A stretch of 64,000 bases of DNA from Candidatus Puniceispirillum sp. (GCA_016778895.1 JADHOR010000002.1:109325-173324); one strand, 5' to 3'. Positions 8,887-17,787 are shown, counted from the first letter of the stretch. Numbers and translations: made by a program. The notes: generated by a model not told the origin, from the letters alone.

Positions 8887-8957
8887 GGAACTAAATTTGG
8901 GCACGTTTGCGGCGGTGAAACTCCCAGAATGACGCCTACGAGCCAGGTGGTTTTGAT

Positions 8958-10172
8958 ATGAACCAAAAAGCCGCGGATTATGCAGCTGATACGGCTGTGA
9001 TGCAGACTTATGGCCGTGCCGAAATTGGATTTGTGCGCGGTGATGGCTGTTGGCTTGAGTCTGATTCTGGCGAAAAATATCTCGACTGCGCGAGTGGCAT
9101 TGCGGTTAACACGCTTGGCCACAGTCATCCGCGGCTGGTTGCTGCTTTGACCGAACAAGCTGGTAAACTATGGCACACATCGAACCTTTACCGGATTCCC
9201 GGTCAGGAGATTGTTGCCAAGATGCTGGCAAGATTATCCGGGCTGGATCAGGTGTTTTTCTGTAATTCGGGTGCCGAGGCGACCGAGGCTGCGGTGAAGA
9301 TTGCACGCCGGGCCGCCTATGAGAAGGGCGAGCCCGAGCGTGTTACGATCCTTTGTGCCAAAGGTGCGTTTCACGGCCGGACACTAGGTATGCTTGCGGC
9401 AACGGACAGGCCGGTATTTCGTACCGGGTTTGGCCCGATGCCTGCCGGTTTTGATCATGTTGCTTTTGGCAATCTTAACGAGCTTCGCGACTCGTTGGGG
9501 TCGCATGTTGCGGCGGTGATGGTTGAGTCCGTTCAAGGTGAAGGCGGGGCAAGACAGGTTCCAGATGGCTATCTCGCCGGAGTGCGGAAAGCGGCTGATG
9601 AATTTGGCGCGCTGGTGATTGCTGACGAGGTACAGGCCGGTATTGGCCGGACCGGCCGGCTATTTTCCTATGAGGATACAGCAATTAAGCCTGATATTGT
9701 GGCACTGGCAAAAGGCTTGGCTGGCGGGTTTCCGATTGGCGCCGTCATTGCCAGCAAGGCTGTTGGCAGTGCAATGACACCGGGAACGCATGGATCGACC
9801 TTTGGCGGCAATCCGCTGGCGATGGCAGCGGCACAGACGGTTCTTGAGGTTCTGAGCGAGGATGGATTTCTGGCTGGTGTGCGCGAGCGTGCCGCCTATC
9901 TCGATGCAGAAATAATCAGGCTACAGGCGCAATTTCCGGACCTCATTAGCGAGCTTCGCGGTCGCGGCTTTCTGCGGGGTATCCGGCTGGCTGAAACGGT
10001 AGATCTGCTGGCGCTTGTAGGGGCGTTGCGTGATGATCGTTTGCTAACGGTGCCGGCTGCTGACAACACCCTGCGCCTATTGCCGCCATTGACGATTGAA
10101 CGGGATGAAATTGATCTCGCCGTTGCCAAGCTTGGCGGCGCACTTGCCGCGATCACCCCGGCCAAGGCCTGA
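8958..10172 (+). CDS. argD: Acetylornithine aminotransferase
   Basis: ArgD is a class-III PLP aminotransferase that converts N-acetylglutamate semialdehyde to N-acetylornithine in arginine synthesis, and in many bacteria also serves lysine synthesis. The 404-residue product shows FCNSGAEATEAAVKIAR (about 101-117), GAFHGRTLGMLAAT, the PLP-binding Asp in VIADEVQAGIGRTG (about 220-233), and the Schiff-base lysine Lys252 in ALAKGLAGGFPIG. The argF coding region follows with 52 bases between, then hslO: the standard alphaproteobacterial arginine operon. The upstream region contains a terminator-like hairpin. Confidence 0.96.
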   Translation: MNQKAADYAADTAVMQTYGRAEIGFVRGDGCWLESDSGEKYLDCASGIAVNTLGHSHPRLVAALTEQAGKLWHTSNLYRIPGQEIVAKMLARLSGLDQVFFCNSGAEATEAAVKIARRAAYEKGEPERVTILCAKGAFHGRTLGMLAATDRPVFRTGFGPMPAGFDHVAFGNLNELRDSLGSHVAAVMVESVQGEGGARQVPDGYLAGVRKAADEFGALVIADEVQAGIGRTGRLFSYEDTAIKPDIVALAKGLAGGFPIGAVIASKAVGSAMTPGTHGSTFGGNPLAMAAAQTVLEVLSEDGFLAGVRERAAYLDAEIIRLQAQFPDLISELRGRGFLRGIRLAETVDLLALVGALRDDRLLTVPAADNTLRLLPPLTIERDEIDLAVAKLGGALAAITPAKA

Positions 10173-10224
10173 CAGACCACAGCAATTCTTTGCCGAACAT
10201 ATGCAAGAGGACGGGATAAAGCCG

Positions 10225-11133
10225 ATGCGGCATTTTCTAGATTTAAAGGATTTCTCGGCGGATAGTCTGCAGACTATGCTTGATGACGCATTGCGGATGA
10301 AGTCAGCGCAGAAATCAGGCACAGTCCATGAAATGCCGCTGGCTGGCAAAACCGTCGCGATGATTTTTGAAAAGCCATCAACCCGCACCCGCGTGTCATT
10401 TGAGGTTGGTATTGCCCAGCTTGGCGGCACGCCGCTGGTCCTTTCGACAAATGATCTGCAGCTTGGCCGCGGTGAAACTGTCGAAGATACCGCGCGTGTT
10501 CTCTCGCGCTATGTTGATGCGATTATGATTCGCTGTTTCAAGCATGAGACCCTTTTTACCCTTGCCGAATATGCCAGCGTGCCGGTGATCAACGCGCTTA
10601 CCGAGCGCTCGCATCCATGCCAGCTTATGGCCGATCTAATGACGATGATTGAATATCATGGCCCGCTTGCCGGGCAAACGGTTGCATGGCTGGGCGATGG
10701 CAATAATGTTGCGGTTAGCTGGATCGAGGCGGCGGTACTGTTTGGCTTTCAGCTGCGGATCGCCGGACCGCAGAAATATGCACCACCAGCTGATTTGCTA
10801 GCGTGGGCGTGGGCAAATGGCGGCGATATTATCTTAACTGACGAAGTTGGCCTTGCGATCGATCAGGTACAAAATGTGGTTACCGATGTCTGGATTTCGA
10901 TGGGCAATGATGAAGGCAGCCGCCGCACTGACTTTGCGCCATTTCAGGTCAATGCCGATTTGATGAAGGCCGCTGCGGGCGATGTAATTTTTATGCATTG
11001 CCTGCCGGCATGGCGCGGTATGGAAGTCACCGCCGAGGTGATCGATGGGCCGCAATCTGTGGTCTTTGACGAGGCGGAAAACCGGCTTCATGTGCAAAAG
11101 GCCATTCTAGCCTGGTGTGTTGGCAGCAATTAG
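10225..11133 (+). CDS. argF: Ornithine carbamoyltransferase
   Basis: ArgF joins carbamoyl phosphate and ornithine to give citrulline. The 302-residue product has the three diagnostic motifs: carbamoyl-phosphate-binding STRTR (52-56, in FEKPSTRTRVSFE), HPCQ (130-133) and the ornithine-binding HCLP near residue 264. The reading frame is open back into argD, but family proteins begin at MRHFLDL, so ATG 10225 is chosen; GAGGACGGG lies upstream of it. The gene is in the argD-argF-hslO operon. Confidence 0.96.
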   Translation: MRHFLDLKDFSADSLQTMLDDALRMKSAQKSGTVHEMPLAGKTVAMIFEKPSTRTRVSFEVGIAQLGGTPLVLSTNDLQLGRGETVEDTARVLSRYVDAIMIRCFKHETLFTLAEYASVPVINALTERSHPCQLMADLMTMIEYHGPLAGQTVAWLGDGNNVAVSWIEAAVLFGFQLRIAGPQKYAPPADLLAWAWANGGDIILTDEVGLAIDQVQNVVTDVWISMGNDEGSRRTDFAPFQVNADLMKAAAGDVIFMHCLPAWRGMEVTAEVIDGPQSVVFDEAENRLHVQKAILAWCVGSN

Positions 11134-11196
11134 GCCGTTTGAGGGCTTTGCCTAAACGACCGGCGCCCCGTTACGGGCGGCCTTAAGGATATGATA

Positions 11197-12165
11197 ATGT
11201 TGAATGATAATTTACCCACCGACGCGCAGATTTTACCATTTTATCTGGCTAATGGATCAGATGATGTGGCCCTTATCAGAGGCCGTATAGCCTCGGTTGG
11301 TGGGCCTGCAAGTACCATACTGGAACGTCATAATTACCCGTCTCTGGTGGCAAATCTTCAGGCCGAAGCGCTGGCGTTAACCGCCTGCCTGACTAGCACG
11401 TTGAAATTTGACGGGGTTTTCACCCTACAGGCGAAAGGTGATGGTCTGGTGCGTACGCTGTTTGCCGATATTACCGAGGCGGGCCATCTTCGCGGCTATT
11501 GTGCGATGGAAGATAATCCATCTGGCCTGCAGGGGGCAACTTTGGCGCATGACCCATCCGGTGCGGTTCGTTTAGGCCCGCTGTTGGGTGGCGGCTACAT
11601 TGCCTTTACCGTCGATGAAGGCAGTACCAACGGGCGCTATCAGGGTATTGTCGAACTGGATGAGCGGTATTTAAGCGATGCGGCGATGCGCTGGTATGAA
11701 AATTCTGAGCAGCTTGACACGGTTGTTATCTGCGCCGCCGGACAGGGCAGAAATGGCTGGCAGGCAGTGGCGCTGATGCTCCAGCGTATCGCGGCTGAAG
11801 GCGGCAGTGATGCTGGCCGCGTGTTGCCAAAATCCGGTGCCGATGCCCGTGCCGCCAGTGATGATACCTGGCATACGGCAAAGACCTTGCTAGGCTCGAT
11901 TACCCGTGATGAACTGCTTGATCCTGCCCTGACACCCGAGAACATTATTTTCCGGCTGTTTAACAGTATGGCACCGCATAGCGCGCCAGCCCGTCCAGTT
12001 GTCGATCACTGCCGGTGCAATGTTGATAAGGTGGAGGCTATGTTGGCCCAGCTGGAACCTGACCAGATTGATGACCTGGCCGATGATAATGGCAATTTGA
12101 CGGTCACCTGTGAATTTTGTAAAACTGACCGTGTCTATCATAGAGACGCAATTCTACAGCCATAA
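11197..12165 (+). CDS. hslO: Redox-regulated holdase chaperone Hsp33
   Basis: Hsp33 is a cytoplasmic chaperone switched on by oxidation: a C-terminal zinc site of four cysteines is released when disulfides form. The 322-residue product shows the substrate-binding domain followed by CRCNVDKVEAMLAQL and, 30 residues later, CEFCKTDRVYH, giving the CxC...CxxC zinc ligands. Two ATGs lie close together at 11191 and 11197; TTAAGGA is spaced better for the second. It is the third gene of the argD-argF-hslO operon, an order typical of alphaproteobacteria, with 63 bases after argF. Confidence 0.95.
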   Translation: MLNDNLPTDAQILPFYLANGSDDVALIRGRIASVGGPASTILERHNYPSLVANLQAEALALTACLTSTLKFDGVFTLQAKGDGLVRTLFADITEAGHLRGYCAMEDNPSGLQGATLAHDPSGAVRLGPLLGGGYIAFTVDEGSTNGRYQGIVELDERYLSDAAMRWYENSEQLDTVVICAAGQGRNGWQAVALMLQRIAAEGGSDAGRVLPKSGADARAASDDTWHTAKTLLGSITRDELLDPALTPENIIFRLFNSMAPHSAPARPVVDHCRCNVDKVEAMLAQLEPDQIDDLADDNGNLTVTCEFCKTDRVYHRDAILQP

Positions 12166-12329
12166 TCCGGCTGGTCGATAGACTGTCAGGGTGATATTTT
12201 GGTTAGGCCGCCCAGAATGCAAAAGGATTATAGCGCCTCAGTCAAAATTGCGGCATAGTCAGGGTGGAGAGATTAGCCGGCGGCTAATGGGACAAGATTC
12301 TGTTGGGCAAAACTCAGGCGTGAAACGAG

Positions 12330-12941
12330 ATGAAAAGGGCTTTGGCGATGTTTCGGTCAAGAGTGATATCAGGGTTGGTTTTGATTTTTGTTGGTGGATT
12401 ATTTGCCGCCTGCAAGACCGCGCCGGACACGCCACCAGTTAAGGTCTTTCAAAGCGACGCTTATCAGCCGCTGGCAATCAGTGCGCGCCGTCTTGAAATT
12501 ATTGATAACTGGCAAATGCCGGTTGCCGCACCCTATGTTGGGCACCGGATTGATCCCTTGCCAAGCAATATTCTGGCCGACTGGGCATCGCATGTGCTGC
12601 GCCCTGCTGGCGGCAGTGGCGAGATTGTTTTTGATATGCGACGGGTCGCGGTCACGATGACCGATTTGCCGCAAAAGGTCGGCATTGATGGGTTATTTAC
12701 CGATCAGCAAAGCCGGAAAGTCACCGCCGAGATTAACGCCAAGATTATGTGGCTACAACCGGTTGGGGGAACACAGGCATTGGCTGATCTGAGCGCATCA
12801 CACTCGATCACGGTTCGCGAGTCGGCGACAGCAAGCGAGGTTAGTAAAACGATCAATGAAAGCCTACAAGGGGCACTTGTCCGTCTTGATAGCCAGATGC
12901 GCCGCGAGCTGGCACGGGTCGACCGGATTATCCTGCGTTAA
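12330..12941 (+). CDS. Predicted lipoprotein of unknown function
   Basis: The 203-residue product starts with a basic n-region and hydrophobic stretch ending in LFAAC, a lipobox with Cys28 as the acylated residue, so it should be an outer- or inner-membrane lipoprotein facing the periplasm. The rest is soluble and mixed alpha/beta with a C-terminal helix rich in charged residues (MRRELARVDRI). I do not recognise a named domain, although lipoproteins of this type are common as conserved hypotheticals in alphaproteobacteria. Its stop codon overlaps that of the convergent trkH gene by 3 bases within a TTAA. Confidence 0.8.
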   Translation: MKRALAMFRSRVISGLVLIFVGGLFAACKTAPDTPPVKVFQSDAYQPLAISARRLEIIDNWQMPVAAPYVGHRIDPLPSNILADWASHVLRPAGGSGEIVFDMRRVAVTMTDLPQKVGIDGLFTDQQSRKVTAEINAKIMWLQPVGGTQALADLSASHSITVRESATASEVSKTINESLQGALVRLDSQMRRELARVDRIILR

Positions 12942-14383
12942 CGTTGCCAGAATGCCGGGCTAAGCATCACCAATACGGTGAAGATTTCCAGCCGCCCCAG
13001 CAGCATCGCAAAGGACATGATCCATTTCGCGCTATCGGGAAGTGATGAGAAATTACCGTCAGCGCCAATGACCTCACCAAGTCCCGGGCCAACATTGCTG
13101 ATCGATGTTGCCGCTCCTGATAATGCCGTAACAAAATCAAGGCCGGTCATGCCAAGCATAATGGCAACCAAGACAAAGCCGAGAATAAAGAGATAGAAAA
13201 ATCCCATCACTGAATCCATGACTTCAACCGATACTGGCCGTTTGTTGTAATAGGCCAGAACGACGGCGTGCGGGCGGAGCAAACGGCTGACCTGAACCCT
13301 GGCGGTACTGGCAAGAACCTGCAAACGGAAAACCTTAATCCCGCAGGTGGTGGACCCGCCGCAACCGCCAATGAACATGACAATCAGCAAGATGGTTGTG
13401 GCAAAGCCGCCCCATGCGGAAAAATTAGCGCTGACATAACCAGTTCCGGTCATAATTGAGACGCCATTAAAGCTGGCTTGGCGGACGGCCTCGCCAAAGT
13501 CAAGGCCGGTTTGCATCAAATGCCAGATTAATAGCAGAACAAGCCCGACCGCGAGGATCAGGAACCAGCGCACTTGGGGGTCATTCAACAGGCTGCGCCA
13601 GCCGCCGCGTACCAGCGCAAGATAATGCGCGAATGGCAGGCTGCCAACAATCATGCCGGTTATGATAATCCACTCAACCGCAACTGAATCGAACGCGCCG
13701 ATTGATTCGGTGCGGGTTGAATAGCCGCCGGTGGCAAGGGTTGTCATTGAATGCGCTACAGCGTCAAATATATCCATCCCGGCGATTGCCAGCATCATTG
13801 CCCAAAGTCCCGTAAGACCCGCATAGACAAGACCAATACCGCCTGCAAGCTGGGTTGCGCGTGGCACAACATTTTCAGGCCGCTCATAGGACTCGGTGCG
13901 GAAAAGCTGCATCCCGCCAACCGACAGCATTGGCAGCACTGCCATCGCCATAACTACAATGCCAACCCCGCCAAGCCATTGCAGCAAAGCCCGCCAGATT
14001 AAAATGCCCGCTGATGCCTGCTCAATCTCGACAAGGATCGTTGACCCTGTTGTGGTAATGCCCGACACGGACTCAAATACTGCGTCTGTAACGCTGAGAT
14101 GAAGCTCGCTGAACATGAAAGGCAAAGCGCCGAAAATGCCGATCATCACCCATGAACCGTTGGTTAGCAGAAATGCCTGTCGCAGTCCCAAATCAATTGT
14201 TTCGCGCTGGTTTGTCGCCAACCAAACTGAAACACCAACAAAGCCAGTCAACAGGGAGGAAAGTGCAAAAACCTGCCAGTCGCTCGATCCGACATAAAGA
14301 TCGACGGACATTGGAATCAGCATCGCTGCCGCCAAGATGGTTGCTAAAAGTCCCAGGATATTGAGCACGGGTGATAGCTGCAT
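12938..14383 (-). CDS. trkH: Potassium uptake protein TrkH
   Basis: TrkH is the channel subunit of the Trk potassium uptake system in the inner membrane; it works with cytoplasmic TrkA, which is not in this window. The 481-residue product has the expected multi-helix pattern and four pore-loop signatures: SGITTTGSTIL near residue 105, TTLATGGYSTRT near 215, IMTGTGYVSANF near 310 and ISNVGPGLGEVIG near 435. The length and the IWRALLQWLGGVGIVV segment fit TrkH/TrkG rather than KtrB. The gene is convergent with the lipoprotein gene and their stops overlap. Confidence 0.94.
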   Translation of the reverse strand: MQLSPVLNILGLLATILAAAMLIPMSVDLYVGSSDWQVFALSSLLTGFVGVSVWLATNQRETIDLGLRQAFLLTNGSWVMIGIFGALPFMFSELHLSVTDAVFESVSGITTTGSTILVEIEQASAGILIWRALLQWLGGVGIVVMAMAVLPMLSVGGMQLFRTESYERPENVVPRATQLAGGIGLVYAGLTGLWAMMLAIAGMDIFDAVAHSMTTLATGGYSTRTESIGAFDSVAVEWIIITGMIVGSLPFAHYLALVRGGWRSLLNDPQVRWFLILAVGLVLLLIWHLMQTGLDFGEAVRQASFNGVSIMTGTGYVSANFSAWGGFATTILLIVMFIGGCGGSTTCGIKVFRLQVLASTARVQVSRLLRPHAVVLAYYNKRPVSVEVMDSVMGFFYLFILGFVLVAIMLGMTGLDFVTALSGAATSISNVGPGLGEVIGADGNFSSLPDSAKWIMSFAMLLGRLEIFTVLVMLSPAFWQR

Positions 14384-14454
14384 AATAATCCGGTCTTGGT
14401 TACATAGCCGTCATAGGCGGCTCTGGTTACTGCTAGCCGCGTTGACACTTGATG

Positions 14455-15114
14455 TTAGCCTAGCTTTGTTTGATCTAAAAAACGGCGACTTAGCAACTCA
14501 TTTTTTTTAAAAATGCCGGTAAATCGCGTGGTGATCATCGAGACATCAGGTTTACGAACGCCCCGGGTTGTCATGCATTGATGCTGCGCATCGATTAATA
14601 TGGCAACGCCTTTGGGCTGCAATATATTCTGGATACAGTCGGCAACCTGCGCGGTCAGGGTTTCTTGGGTTTGCAAACGGTGCGCAAAACCATCAAGCAC
14701 ACGCGCCAGCTTGGAAATACCGACAACGCGCCGATCGGGCATATAAGCGATATGCGCAACACCCAGGATTGGGACCAGATGATGTTCGCAATGGCTTTCC
14801 AGCCGGATATTGCGCAGCATCACCATATCATCATAACCCTCCATTTCTTCAAAGGTGCGGGCCAGCATCTGTGCAGGGTCCTCGTCATAGCCGCTGCAAA
14901 ACTCTCGCCAGGCGCGAACAACGCGGCCCGGTGTGCCGGCCAATCCCTCACGGGTAGGGTCTTCGCCAATCCAGCGCAACAAAACATCAACCGCGGCTTC
15001 GGCGTCTTCTTGGCTTGGCTTGGTAATTGCCGGTCTGTCTAAAGCAATATCCGCCAGATCGGATGTTTCTCTTGTCTCGCCCGTATCGTATGGAGTCATC
15101 ATGTGCCTTGCCAA
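14455..15114 (-). CDS. folE: GTP cyclohydrolase I
   Basis: FolE converts GTP to 7,8-dihydroneopterin triphosphate, the first step of folate synthesis. The 219-residue product carries GLAGTPGRVVRAWREF (about 58-72), the zinc-binding SHCEHHLVP with Cys109 and His112, and the third zinc ligand Cys180 in DAQHQCMTTRG, so it is the zinc-dependent type IA enzyme. The KNELLSRRFLDQ tail is somewhat extended. The start could be at any of ATG 15114, 15102 or 15099; family alignment does not decide because the N-terminus is variable. Confidence 0.95.
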   Translation of the reverse strand: MARHMMTPYDTGETRETSDLADIALDRPAITKPSQEDAEAAVDVLLRWIGEDPTREGLAGTPGRVVRAWREFCSGYDEDPAQMLARTFEEMEGYDDMVMLRNIRLESHCEHHLVPILGVAHIAYMPDRRVVGISKLARVLDGFAHRLQTQETLTAQVADCIQNILQPKGVAILIDAQHQCMTTRGVRKPDVSMITTRFTGIFKKNELLSRRFLDQTKLG

Positions 15115-15453
15115 ACAGTTATAAAAGTGCCGCCATTACTTGCCGGGCGTTACTGCCGGTGACTGCTGCCTGAGTATATGACGAAAACAGCCCAGAAAAG
15201 CAACTTTAATTGGCAGAAATCAGTATCTATCAGCCAATCAGGCGAGATCACATGACAATTACTTGCCCAGTATTTTGCCAGTTATTTTGCCAGTCAAAAA
15301 CCCTTGCATATAACCCCGCTATGCCCCGATGCCTGGTACTCGGGTCATCGTTGTTTATCAATGCCCTTTCTATCTGCAAAACAGGGCAAATCTGCAAAAC
15401 GCGGCAAGAAAATCTTGCAGAATGGGAAAAACCTATATAGCAATCGCCATGTT
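15115..15453. other. Gene-free divergent region between folE and tRNA-Gly
   Basis: This 339-base region has no convincing gene. It holds short repeats: CAGT(T)ATTTTGC occurs twice around 15269-15296, and TCTGCAAAAC occurs twice 19 bases apart (starting 15373 and 15392). TATATA at 15434-15439, 14 bases before the tRNA 5' end, could be the -10 of the tRNA promoter, but no well-spaced -35 is obvious. Confidence 0.5.
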
Positions 15454-15529
15454 GCGGGTGTAGCTCAGTTGGTAGAGCACGAGCTTCCCAAGCTCGGGGT
15501 CGCGGGTTCGAACCCCGTTGCCCGCTCCA
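15454..15529 (+). tRNA. tRNA-Gly (anticodon CCC)
   Basis: The 76-base gene folds as a standard cloverleaf. The acceptor stem GCGGGTG pairs with TGCCCGC (two G-U pairs), the D stem is GCTC/GAGC, the anticodon stem CGAGC/GCTCG is perfect around the loop TTCCCAA, giving anticodon CCC (reads GGG), and the T arm is GCGGG-TTCGAAC-CCCGT. CCA is encoded in the gene. It stands alone, without other tRNA genes nearby. Confidence 0.97.
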
Positions 15530-15633
15530 TTAATCCGCTGTTATTTGCTTTGCTTGACATCTGCCAAAGGTGACGGGCGGCGAATGAAAATCGTTTCTCT
15601 CCCTCGCTTTTTTTAAGAAAAGGATTTCCCCCT

Positions 15634-15876
15634 ATGTCTGATCCGGTTATTTTTCAAAAGGCGCCGATGCCTGTTGATGTTGAAGAAGGTAAAACCTATT
15701 TCTGGTGTGCTTGTGGTAAGAGTGCGAAACAGCCCTTTTGTGATGGCAGCCACAAGGATACCGGTATCGCGCCAGTTAAAATGACAGCAGAAGCATCAAA
15801 AAAAATGTTTTTCTGTGGGTGTAAATATTCGGCAAAGGCGCCACTTTGCGATGGCAGCCACAATAAGCTCGATTAA
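15634..15876 (+). CDS. Tandem CDGSH iron-sulfur domain protein
   Basis: CDGSH domains bind a redox-active, pH-labile [2Fe-2S] cluster through three Cys and one His. This 80-residue protein has two complete motifs: Cys25, Cys27, Cys36 and His40 (CACGKSAKQPFCDGSH), and Cys61, Cys63, Cys72 and His76 (CGCKYSAKAPLCDGSH). Tandem CDGSH proteins resemble the mammalian Miner2 class. It is soluble with no signal peptide. AAGGA lies 9 bases before the ATG. Physiological role is not known; electron or cluster transfer is the usual suggestion. A strong hairpin follows the gene. Confidence 0.93.
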   Translation: MSDPVIFQKAPMPVDVEEGKTYFWCACGKSAKQPFCDGSHKDTGIAPVKMTAEASKKMFFCGCKYSAKAPLCDGSHNKLD

Positions 15877-15883
15877 CCAGCAC

Positions 15884-15914
15884 CTGCGCGGCGGGGTATT
15901 CTACCGCCGCGCAG
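15884..15914. terminator. Strong GC-rich hairpin after the CDGSH gene
   Basis: A perfect 11-bp inverted repeat, CTGCGCGGCGG (15884-15894) and CCGCCGCGCAG (15904-15914), with a 9-base loop starts 8 bases after the CDGSH stop. No run of T follows, so it may stabilise the 3' end or pause polymerase rather than act as a classic intrinsic terminator. Confidence 0.6.
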
Positions 15915-16026
15915 CAAACCTCTTGAACGAGCAACTGCATAGATTAAACTCAGCTAAAACCGGGCAGTTTCCTTTTAAAGATGCTGCCCGTTTCGTGATC
16001 GTTGGTTGCTGGCCATCGGCGAAAAC

Positions 16027-16679
16027 CTACAATAGCCACCGAAGATTTGCGGCAAGGAAAGTATGCGTTCTTGCCCATGGCAGCGAAGCATCATTTTCGT
16101 CATAGCGCCCGTTTGTCGGGTTGGCAAAAGCATGACCGGCAGTATACCAGTGCGTTGTCATCAGATCACTTTTTCCGGCCTCGGCAAGTGACTTCTGAAA
16201 CGCGCCAACCATTTCCGGATTGATTGATTTATCCAATGTGCTGAAATGCCCTAAGATTGGTATGGTGAGTTTCTTCAGGCTGCTGGCCTTAGACGTCACC
16301 CGCCCGAAATAGATTACTGCCGCATCAATCGGCGTGTTTAACGCTGCTGACAGGCTCCAACAGCCGCCAAAACACCAGCCAAGCGTGGCAACCTTGCCAT
16401 TACCATTGCCTTTGGCCCATTCCACCCAGGCGGCAAGGGTTGCATTAGCTTCAGTGGCTTTTAATGCACTGGTCTGGGCTTTGGCTTCATTGCGATTAGT
16501 GGTTACCGAGCCATTGAACAGATCAATCGCAACGGCGTGGAACCCCTGACGCGAATGTCTTCAGCCAGGGTCTTGATGTTATTTTGCAACCCCCACCATT
16601 CATGGATCAAAATCACCATGGGTGCATCTTTCTTTATCCTAGACCTTTCTGTGACCACTGCAAATCCACAAATAGCGTA
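16027..16679 (-). pseudogene. Dienelactone hydrolase family protein, frameshifted
   Basis: The minus strand encodes an alpha/beta hydrolase of the dienelactone hydrolase type in two frames. The N-terminal part reads APMVILIHEWWGLQNNIKT and then LAEDIR; the following part in another frame reads QGFHAVAIDLFNGSV and continues to the stop at 16027. One base is missing around 16548-16553, so the frames do not join. The downstream part retains the nucleophile Cys in GWCFGGCWS, the Asp in STLDKS and the His in TAGHAFANP. No clear start codon is found before the first part. A sequencing error is possible, but other genes here are clean, so decay is more likely. Confidence 0.75.
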
Positions 16680-16917
16680 AAGCGGGAATTTTTTTCTCCG
16701 ATTTTCGGCAGGTTATGGCTGCTGCGGATAAAACCGAGGCGGGTAACGCTTGAACAAATTGGCAAAGCCATGTATAGGCTGGCGCAATCCTATTTTTATG
16801 TGGATCAGCGCGACCGGCGGACCGGTCGACGCGGTCCGGCGTAACGCTCCTCGTGGCGGCTGATATAATATGTCCGGGCCCGGGGTATCTGTGCAATTTA
16901 TATTAAGGGGTATTTTT

Positions 16918-17442
16918 ATGAAACTGTCCAACTTCTATGGGAAAACAATCGCTATCATGGTGGCAAGCGGGTTTGATGAGGCCGGTTTTATCGGCATTCA
17001 ACGCGCCATGATGAATGCAGGAGCAAAATTAAAAATTGTATCCCAGGAAGCTGGATTGACCAACGCGTGGAATGGCACCGGTTGGGGCATGTCCTATCCG
17101 GCTGACGCAACCCTGTCGACCGCGCTTGCGGTTGATTATGACGCGCTGATCGTGCCGGCTGGCAATCGCCATGTCGAAAGCCTGAAAAACGAGGCTCATG
17201 CTAAACGTGTAATGCGCGCATTTCTGCGTGAAGATATGCCGGTTTTGCTGCAAGGCGAGGCAGTTTCACTATTATCATTGATTGATGAAGCGGCTGACCG
17301 GATGCCGGCTGACTCGGCTAATAATACGCCTGTTACTGATCGCAATCTGGTGACAATCGCTGTTGCATCAGAACAGCTTGACGAGCTGTCTGCAATGAAT
17401 GACGCAATGGCAAATGGCGGAGGCGAAAGCCGCGCCGCCTAG
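16918..17442 (+). CDS. DJ-1/PfpI-superfamily protein lacking the nucleophile cysteine
   Basis: The 174-residue product has a glutamine-amidotransferase-like fold pattern: IAIMVASGFDEAGFIGIQRAM at the N-terminus (first strand and conserved acidic residue), a central YDALIVPAGN strand-turn, and RAFLREDMPVLLQGEAVSLL where family members have the nucleophile elbow. At that elbow DJ-1 and PfpI proteins carry Cys-His/Gly; here the sequence is LLQGEA, so no cysteine is available and there is none elsewhere in the segment. It resembles the C-terminal domain of large-subunit catalases, which also lacks the Cys. AAGGGG before ATG 16918 sets the start. Function unknown, probably not a peptidase or glyoxalase. 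A DUF1289 gene follows after 23 bases. Confidence 0.75.
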   Translation: MKLSNFYGKTIAIMVASGFDEAGFIGIQRAMMNAGAKLKIVSQEAGLTNAWNGTGWGMSYPADATLSTALAVDYDALIVPAGNRHVESLKNEAHAKRVMRAFLREDMPVLLQGEAVSLLSLIDEAADRMPADSANNTPVTDRNLVTIAVASEQLDELSAMNDAMANGGGESRAA

Positions 17443-17465
17443 AGCGCTAGAGGGACAAGACAGCA

Positions 17466-17711
17466 ATGGCATCACCGACCGATCCACCTGTAACCAAACT
17501 GCCGTCACCATGTGTGTCGATCTGTCAGATGGATCCGCAAGACGGTGTGTGCCTTGGCTGTTATCGCACGCGCGCCGAGATAGCTGCATGGCGCAGCATG
17601 GATCAGGATGATCAGCTTCAGTTGCTGGAAATTTTGAAAGACCGCCGCGCCAAGGTAACTGGGGTGCGCCGCCGGCCGTCGCGGCGGAATACCAAACGCC
17701 TGAGCGTCTGA
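17466..17711 (+). CDS. DUF1289 family small cysteine-rich protein
   Basis: This 81-residue protein has the DUF1289 pattern SPCVSICQMDPQDGVCLGCYRT with four cysteines (16, 20, 29, 32) that probably bind a metal or iron-sulfur cluster, followed by a helix beginning EIAAWRSM and a highly basic C-terminus. DUF1289 proteins are widespread in Proteobacteria and have no settled function. It follows the DJ-1-like gene by 23 bases and probably shares its transcript. Confidence 0.85.
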   Translation: MASPTDPPVTKLPSPCVSICQMDPQDGVCLGCYRTRAEIAAWRSMDQDDQLQLLEILKDRRAKVTGVRRRPSRRNTKRLSV

Positions 17712-17787
17712 CCCAAGGTTAAATTTCAGCGGTCAGATAATGACCCTGTTGCTGGCCCTATTGATGGCCTTAAGGAAACCAAAGCCG

